A DNA stretch of 16,776 bases. It comes from Myxococcales bacterium (lineage in GTDB: Bacteria > Myxococcota_A > Bradymonadia > UBA4248). Where the stretch lies: the NCBI GenBank assembly GCA_004554395.1, contig SFMP01000066.1, positions 1 to 16,776 of the forward strand. The letters are read 5' to 3'. Position numbers and translations under genes: made by a program. This document shows positions 14,253 to 16,776 of the stretch, one piece after another; position 1 is the first letter of the stretch, and each line of letters begins with the position of its first letter. Below the pieces are notes generated by a model. The model saw nothing but the letters and a program-made list of their open reading frames with translations, had not been told where the DNA came from and did no database searches.

Positions 14253-14476
14253 TGCAACGATGACTCCCCGCTTAGCGGGGAGTTGTCATCATTACCGCAG
14301 ATATCAAGCACGTGGATTGAACGACGATTCACAAGGCGCGTGATTCGACAAAAGCTTTTTCGCGTGCAACGATGACTCCCCGCGTAGCGGGGAGTTATCA
14401 TCATTACCGCAGATATCAAGCGCGTGGATTGAATGACGATTCTTTAGCGAGTGATTCGAAGAGGGCTTTTTCTTTT
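14253..14476. repeat. Two copies of a 112-bp repeat spanning the end of dnaJ
   Basis: Copy 1 (14253-14364) and copy 2 (14365 to about 14476) are diverged but clearly related. Each has a 13-bp hairpin around a GGGGAGT core (14259-14287 and 14371-14399), kept by G-T wobbles where the bases differ. A conserved ATTACCGCAGATATCAAG block and a GTGGATTGAA block follow, then the 3' end of the dnaJ coding sequence. In copy 2 that end is the real dnaJ end; in copy 1 it is a remnant. The hairpins follow the dnaJ stop on the minus strand but have no T-run. Confidence 0.85.
14304..14361 (-). pseudogene. Duplicated remnant of the dnaJ 3' end
   Basis: On the minus strand this stretch encodes EKAFVESRAL in one frame and then ESSFNPRA with a stop in the next. 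It mirrors the real dnaJ end, EKALFESLAKESSFNPRA, but is broken by a one-base length change. It is the coding part of repeat copy 1 and is either a tandem duplication of the gene end or the last trace of a second dnaJ-like gene. Confidence 0.7.
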
Positions 14477-15387
14477 TCGGAGAGGGGTTTTGGCACGCAG
14501 ATTTGGATCTCCATAAAGAGATCACCACGCGCTTGTTTATTGTAGAGCCCCTTTCCTGGGAGTCGGAGTTTTTGCCCACTTTGTACACCGGCTGGTAACG
14601 TCAATTTGACATGACCGCCGATCGTCTGACATTCGACATGCATGCCCAAAGCGGCTTCCCACGGCGAAACTTTGAGTTTTTGAATGATATCGAATCCATC
14701 GGTGCGGCATTCTGGATCGACGACGTTGACGCGGAATCGCAAATCGCCACCATCGATCGATTGCCCCTTGAGCTTGAACACCGTTTTATCTTTGGCGCCT
14801 TTGGGGATTTTGACTTTGAGCGAGCGCGTCTGCATATTCTGCGTTATCGTTATCTCTTTCGGCGCGTCGTCGAGTAAATCGGCGACGCTGAGATTGAGGT
14901 CGACGATGGGAGCTTCGGCCGCGGCTCGCGACGATGTACGCGAACGACGCGCCCCAGATGCGCCAAATCCGGCATCGCCGAATCCTGCACCGCCCATGTT
15001 CGACGAGAATCCACCGCCGCCCATGTTCGACGAGAATCCACCACCAAATATCGCTTGGAAGAAATCGCTCATGCCGCCCAAATCGCCCATATTGATGTGG
15101 ACGTTCTGACCGCCTGCGCCTCCAAAGCCGCCCCATCCCGGCGGCGGCGTGAACTGTTGCCCATTGCGCCACGAAGACCCTAGCGCATCGTATTGTGCAC
15201 GCTTTTGCGGATCTTTGAGCACCTCATAGGCCTCGCCAATGTCTTTAAACTTTTCTTCGGCGCTCGCATCGCCAGGATTCAAATCGGGGTGATATTTGCG
15301 CGCGAGTTTTTTATATGCTTTTTGAATATCATCGGCGCTAGCCTTTCGGTCGACGTCGAGAATTTTATAATAATCTTTATATTCCAT
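14416..15387 (-). CDS. cbpA: DnaJ/CbpA-type J-domain co-chaperone without zinc finger
   Basis: A 323-aa class B (type II) J protein. It stimulates DnaK ATPase and delivers unfolded clients in the cytosol. The J domain covers residues 4-69 with the HPD motif at 33-35 and the conserved KFKDIGEAYEVLKDPQKR helix region. A Gly/Phe-rich segment (84-145) holds a 9-residue tandem repeat. No CxxCxGxG zinc fingers are present. Two C-terminal client-binding domains follow (about 160-303), with IPKGAKDKT and LPAGVQSGQKLRLPGKG, and the usual FESLAKESSFNPR end. Two ATGs overlap the ribosome site: AGGAGG (15399-15394) is 6 nt from the ATG at 15387 and only 3 nt from the one at 15390, so 15387 is chosen. It is the last gene of the grpE unit and overlaps the stop of the open frame downstream of grpE. 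Naming it dnaJ would be equally acceptable. Confidence 0.93.
   Translation of the reverse strand: MEYKDYYKILDVDRKASADDIQKAYKKLARKYHPDLNPGDASAEEKFKDIGEAYEVLKDPQKRAQYDALGSSWRNGQQFTPPPGWGGFGGAGGQNVHINMGDLGGMSDFFQAIFGGGFSSNMGGGGFSSNMGGAGFGDAGFGASGARRSRTSSRAAAEAPIVDLNLSVADLLDDAPKEITITQNMQTRSLKVKIPKGAKDKTVFKLKGQSIDGGDLRFRVNVVDPECRTDGFDIIQKLKVSPWEAALGMHVECQTIGGHVKLTLPAGVQSGQKLRLPGKGLYNKQARGDLFMEIQICVPKPLSEKEKALFESLAKESSFNPRA
14991..15044 (-). repeat. 27-bp tandem duplication inside dnaJ
   Basis: Two almost identical 27-bp units (14991-15017, 15018-15044) encode the repeated GGGFSSNMG in the Gly/Phe-rich linker. Such repeats commonly vary in length in this flexible region. Confidence 0.85.
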
Positions 15388-15584
15388 CATAAACCTCCTC
15401 GATTGCCATTATCGCAATCACCGGCATCGGTTCTGGCCGACGGTTCCGATTCTATACGCGGTGTAGTCTCGGGATCGCCTTTTCCAAGCGGTGCCGTTTC
15501 GGGCGTATCGCTTAAGGCACGCGGTTTGCGCCCAAAAATATTGACGAGTATGATTTCGAGTATGCTTCGCCAGAGCCGAAGCAG
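15387..15584 (-). other. 65-codon open frame continuing in phase after the grpE stop
   Basis: Right after the grpE TGA the same frame is open for 65 codons. It starts LLRLWRSILEIILVNIFGRK (a hydrophobic or amphipathic helix), passes a Pro/Thr/Glu/Asp-rich tail and ends in a TGA that overlaps the dnaJ ATGATG start. There is no ATG, GTG or TTG in it; the only possible initiator is the CTG directly after the grpE stop, without a ribosome site. It could be a readthrough extension of GrpE, the stranded end of a former fusion, or chance. Codon choice (ACG, TCG, CCG, GAA, GAT) resembles the neighbouring genes. The dnaJ ribosome site lies inside it. Confidence 0.4.
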
Positions 15585-16286
15585 TCAGGACGGGTTGCGC
15601 ACGACGATAACGCGAGCCACCCGAGCGACATCGCCATTATCGTATTCAAACCCACGACGTTCGATGTGCATAATCGTGTTGTTTTCCATCGCCGGATTCG
15701 GGCACGTCGCAATCGCCTCGTGGCGCTTCGGGTCGAATTTTTTGCCCATGTCGTCGCACGCTTTGATGTGGAGCGTTGCCAAGCACTTATCCATCTGATG
15801 CACCAACGACGAAAACCCATCGAACCAAGGACCTTCTTTTTCGGGCAACGTCGCCAAAGCTCGCTCTGCGTTGTCATAGACGTCGAGCCAAATATCGATA
15901 ACGCGTTCGCGTTCACGGCGACGAATGTCGTCTTGCTCTTTCGCCGTTCGCTTGCGATAGTTATCGAAATCTGCCGCCAATCTCACATAAGCATCGCGCC
16001 AATCGGTTTCGGCTTTCTTGTCGGCAGACTCTTCTTCACCTGCCACCTCGTCGGCTTGCGCTGAGTCGGCGCTGGCTTCAGCTTCGGAATCCGACGCATC
16101 GCCCGCCGCATCTTGAGCTTCGCCCTCGGCATTCTCGACATCTTCGACGACCTCGTTTTGCTCCGAGTCGAGCGACGCAACCTCTTCGTCCGAAACGACT
16201 TCGGGTTCGAGAACTTCAGCCGCATCGCGGTTCAAAACCGAATCGTCTTTGTGTTCTCCGTGGTGTTTGTGATGATGATTCGACAT
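15585..16286 (-). CDS. grpE: GrpE nucleotide exchange factor of DnaK
   Basis: A 233-aa GrpE, which releases ADP from DnaK so that clients are freed. The core begins near residue 95 with DWRDAYVRLAADFDNYRKRT, the conserved coiled-coil helix, and the beta domain holds FDPKRHEAIAT (184-194) and a normal C-terminal end (ARVARVIVVRNPS). The N-terminal 90 residues are a low-complexity extension: a His-rich start (SNHHHKHHGEH) and a Glu/Asp/Ala/Ser-rich stretch. The ATG at 16286 has GAGGA (16299-16295) 8 nt upstream. The gene heads a minus-strand unit with dnaJ, 195 bp downstream; dnaK is not adjacent. The start lies less than 40 nt after the terminator of the upstream gene, so its promoter must overlap that terminator or readthrough is used. 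No CIRCE element was seen. Confidence 0.94.
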   Translation of the reverse strand: MSNHHHKHHGEHKDDSVLNRDAAEVLEPEVVSDEEVASLDSEQNEVVEDVENAEGEAQDAAGDASDSEAEASADSAQADEVAGEEESADKKAETDWRDAYVRLAADFDNYRKRTAKEQDDIRRRERERVIDIWLDVYDNAERALATLPEKEGPWFDGFSSLVHQMDKCLATLHIKACDDMGKKFDPKRHEAIATCPNPAMENNTIMHIERRGFEYDNGDVARVARVIVVRNPS

Positions 16287-16314
16287 AACGCATATCCTCT
16301 ACTCTAAAATTCAT

Positions 16315-16345
16315 AAAAAAAGAACTCCCAGATTTGCTCTGGGAG
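16315..16345 (-). terminator. Intrinsic terminator of the upstream minus-strand gene
   Basis: CTCCCAGA (16325-16332) pairs perfectly with TCTGGGAG (16338-16345) across a 5-nt loop. On the minus strand it is followed by TTC and seven T (16321-16315). It ends the Cys-rich protein gene at 16477 and lies just before grpE. Confidence 0.88.
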
Positions 16346-16397
16346 CCCTCTCACGACCGTCTACTTTAAACGCATCGAAAACGGCGTCAAGTCCGTT

Positions 16398-16464
16398 TTG
16401 GCGATTTTTTCGATTTATGTCGCCAAGCGATGGGCGCTGCGCCATAAGGCAATCACCCATCGCT
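16398..16464. other. Two inverted repeats in the 3' region of the partial gene
   Basis: TTGGCGA (16398-16404) pairs with TCGCCAA (16420-16426). Next to it AGCGATGGG (16426-16434) pairs with CCCATCGCT (16456-16464). Neither has a T-run. They lie between the stop at 16477 and the terminator at 16345-16315, so they would be in the 3' end of that mRNA. Confidence 0.5.
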
Positions 16465-16476
16465 CAGCAGTAGGTC

Positions 16477-16776
16477 TTAAGGTGATTCAGTACTACCATT
16501 ATCGCCAGTACCTGTTCCACCCGTTCCACCATCTGCGCCCGAGCCTTCACCGCCGTTGCCGGGGTCAGTGCCACCCGTTGCTTTCTCTACACACTCTGTT
16601 TGATCGCCATTGACCTCGTAGCCTTCTTTGCATGTCGAGACTTTGCATTCTCCGCCCTGACAAATGACTCCGTCGACATTGCCAGTTATCACTTTTGTGC
16701 AATCATCAATTTTTGGACCACAGGCTTTAATGGTATCTGCCTCACATGTTTTCTTATCGGCCGAGACGTGGTTGTC
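16477..16776 (-). CDS. C-terminal part of a Cys-rich, probably surface, protein
   Basis: The frame enters from the window edge, so only the last 99 residues are seen. They contain seven Cys in spacing like EGF or similar small disulphide modules (KTCEAD, KACGPK, DDCTKV, then CQGGECKVSTCKEGYEVNGD and ECVEK). A 30-residue Gly/Thr/Asp/Asn tail without structure ends the protein at TAA (16479-16477). The CxxGxCxxxxCxxGYxxxG pattern is common in large lipoproteins of this bacterial group, and the gene at 3112 has related Cys modules. Function is unknown. An in-frame GTG at 16692 is an internal codon, not a start. Confidence 0.7.
   Translation of the reverse strand, partial: DNHVSADKKTCEADTIKACGPKIDDCTKVITGNVDGVICQGGECKVSTCKEGYEVNGDQTECVEKATGGTDPGNGGEGSGADGGTGGTGTGDNGSTESP

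Noticed and set aside
14253..14476. CRISPR repeat remnant (GTGGATTGAA(C/T) resembles the end of type I-C repeats)
   Set aside because: Only two copies, 112 bp apart, and the sequence between them is also duplicated and overlaps dnaJ; no spacers or cas genes.
15585..15587. Selenocysteine at the grpE UGA
   Set aside because: GrpE has a normal C-terminus at this point, no selenocysteine family is involved, and no convincing bacterial SECIS stem is seen directly after it.
15193..15798. Plus-strand frame of 201 codons across the dnaJ-grpE junction
   Set aside because: It overlaps two clear genes on the other strand, has no ribosome site and no recognised domain.

Overview
The window looks like chromosome from an anaerobic or facultative member of the Myxococcota/Bradymonadales-type (former deltaproteobacterial) group. 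This is inferred from three things: large lipoproteins built from Cys-rich modules, thrombospondin type 3 (TSP3) calcium repeats and a VWA domain; a single-chain pyruvate:ferredoxin oxidoreductase; and a DUF4476 secreted protein. The taxonomic call is an inference from gene style, not from a marker gene. No rRNA, tRNA, CRISPR array, transposase or prophage gene was seen.

Layout. Positions 1-111 hold three tandem copies of a 37-bp hairpin-forming repeat. Then come five plus-strand genes: preT and preA (282-2799, NAD-dependent dihydropyrimidine dehydrogenase); a 974-aa surface lipoprotein with Cys modules, TSP3 repeats and a VWA domain (3112-6036); a membrane polyferredoxin resembling a NapH-NapG fusion (6232-7953); and a small Tat-exported Fe-S protein that looks like the detached C-terminal tail of an aldo/keto reductase (7995-8507). 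A second array of related hairpin repeats (8564-8778) closes this block. On the minus strand lies nifJ/PFOR (8939-12475). A divergent spacer separates it from a plus-strand secreted protein with two DUF4476 domains (12830-13990). Next is a start-less XRE helix-turn-helix remnant (14061-14252), and then two copies of a 112-bp repeat that contains the duplicated 3' end of the adjacent dnaJ/cbpA gene. The minus-strand unit grpE - in-frame open extension - dnaJ (16286-14416) follows. The window ends in the C-terminal part of another Cys-rich, probably surface, protein (16776-16477, minus).

How it fits together. PreTA reduces uracil/thymine with NADH, or runs the reverse reaction. PFOR splits pyruvate to acetyl-CoA and reduces ferredoxin. 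The NapH/G-like protein and its Tat Fe-S partner look like a membrane-to-periplasm electron-transfer pair whose terminal enzyme is not in the window. Together this suggests low-potential, Fe-S-rich metabolism. GrpE and DnaJ are DnaK co-chaperones; dnaK itself is not here.

Most worth a second look: the structured hairpin-repeat family present at two loci; the 65-codon frame that continues in phase after the grpE stop and ends on the dnaJ start; the duplicated dnaJ tail; the detached aldo/keto-reductase Fe-S tail; and intrinsic terminators placed directly upstream of several start codons in the same orientation.
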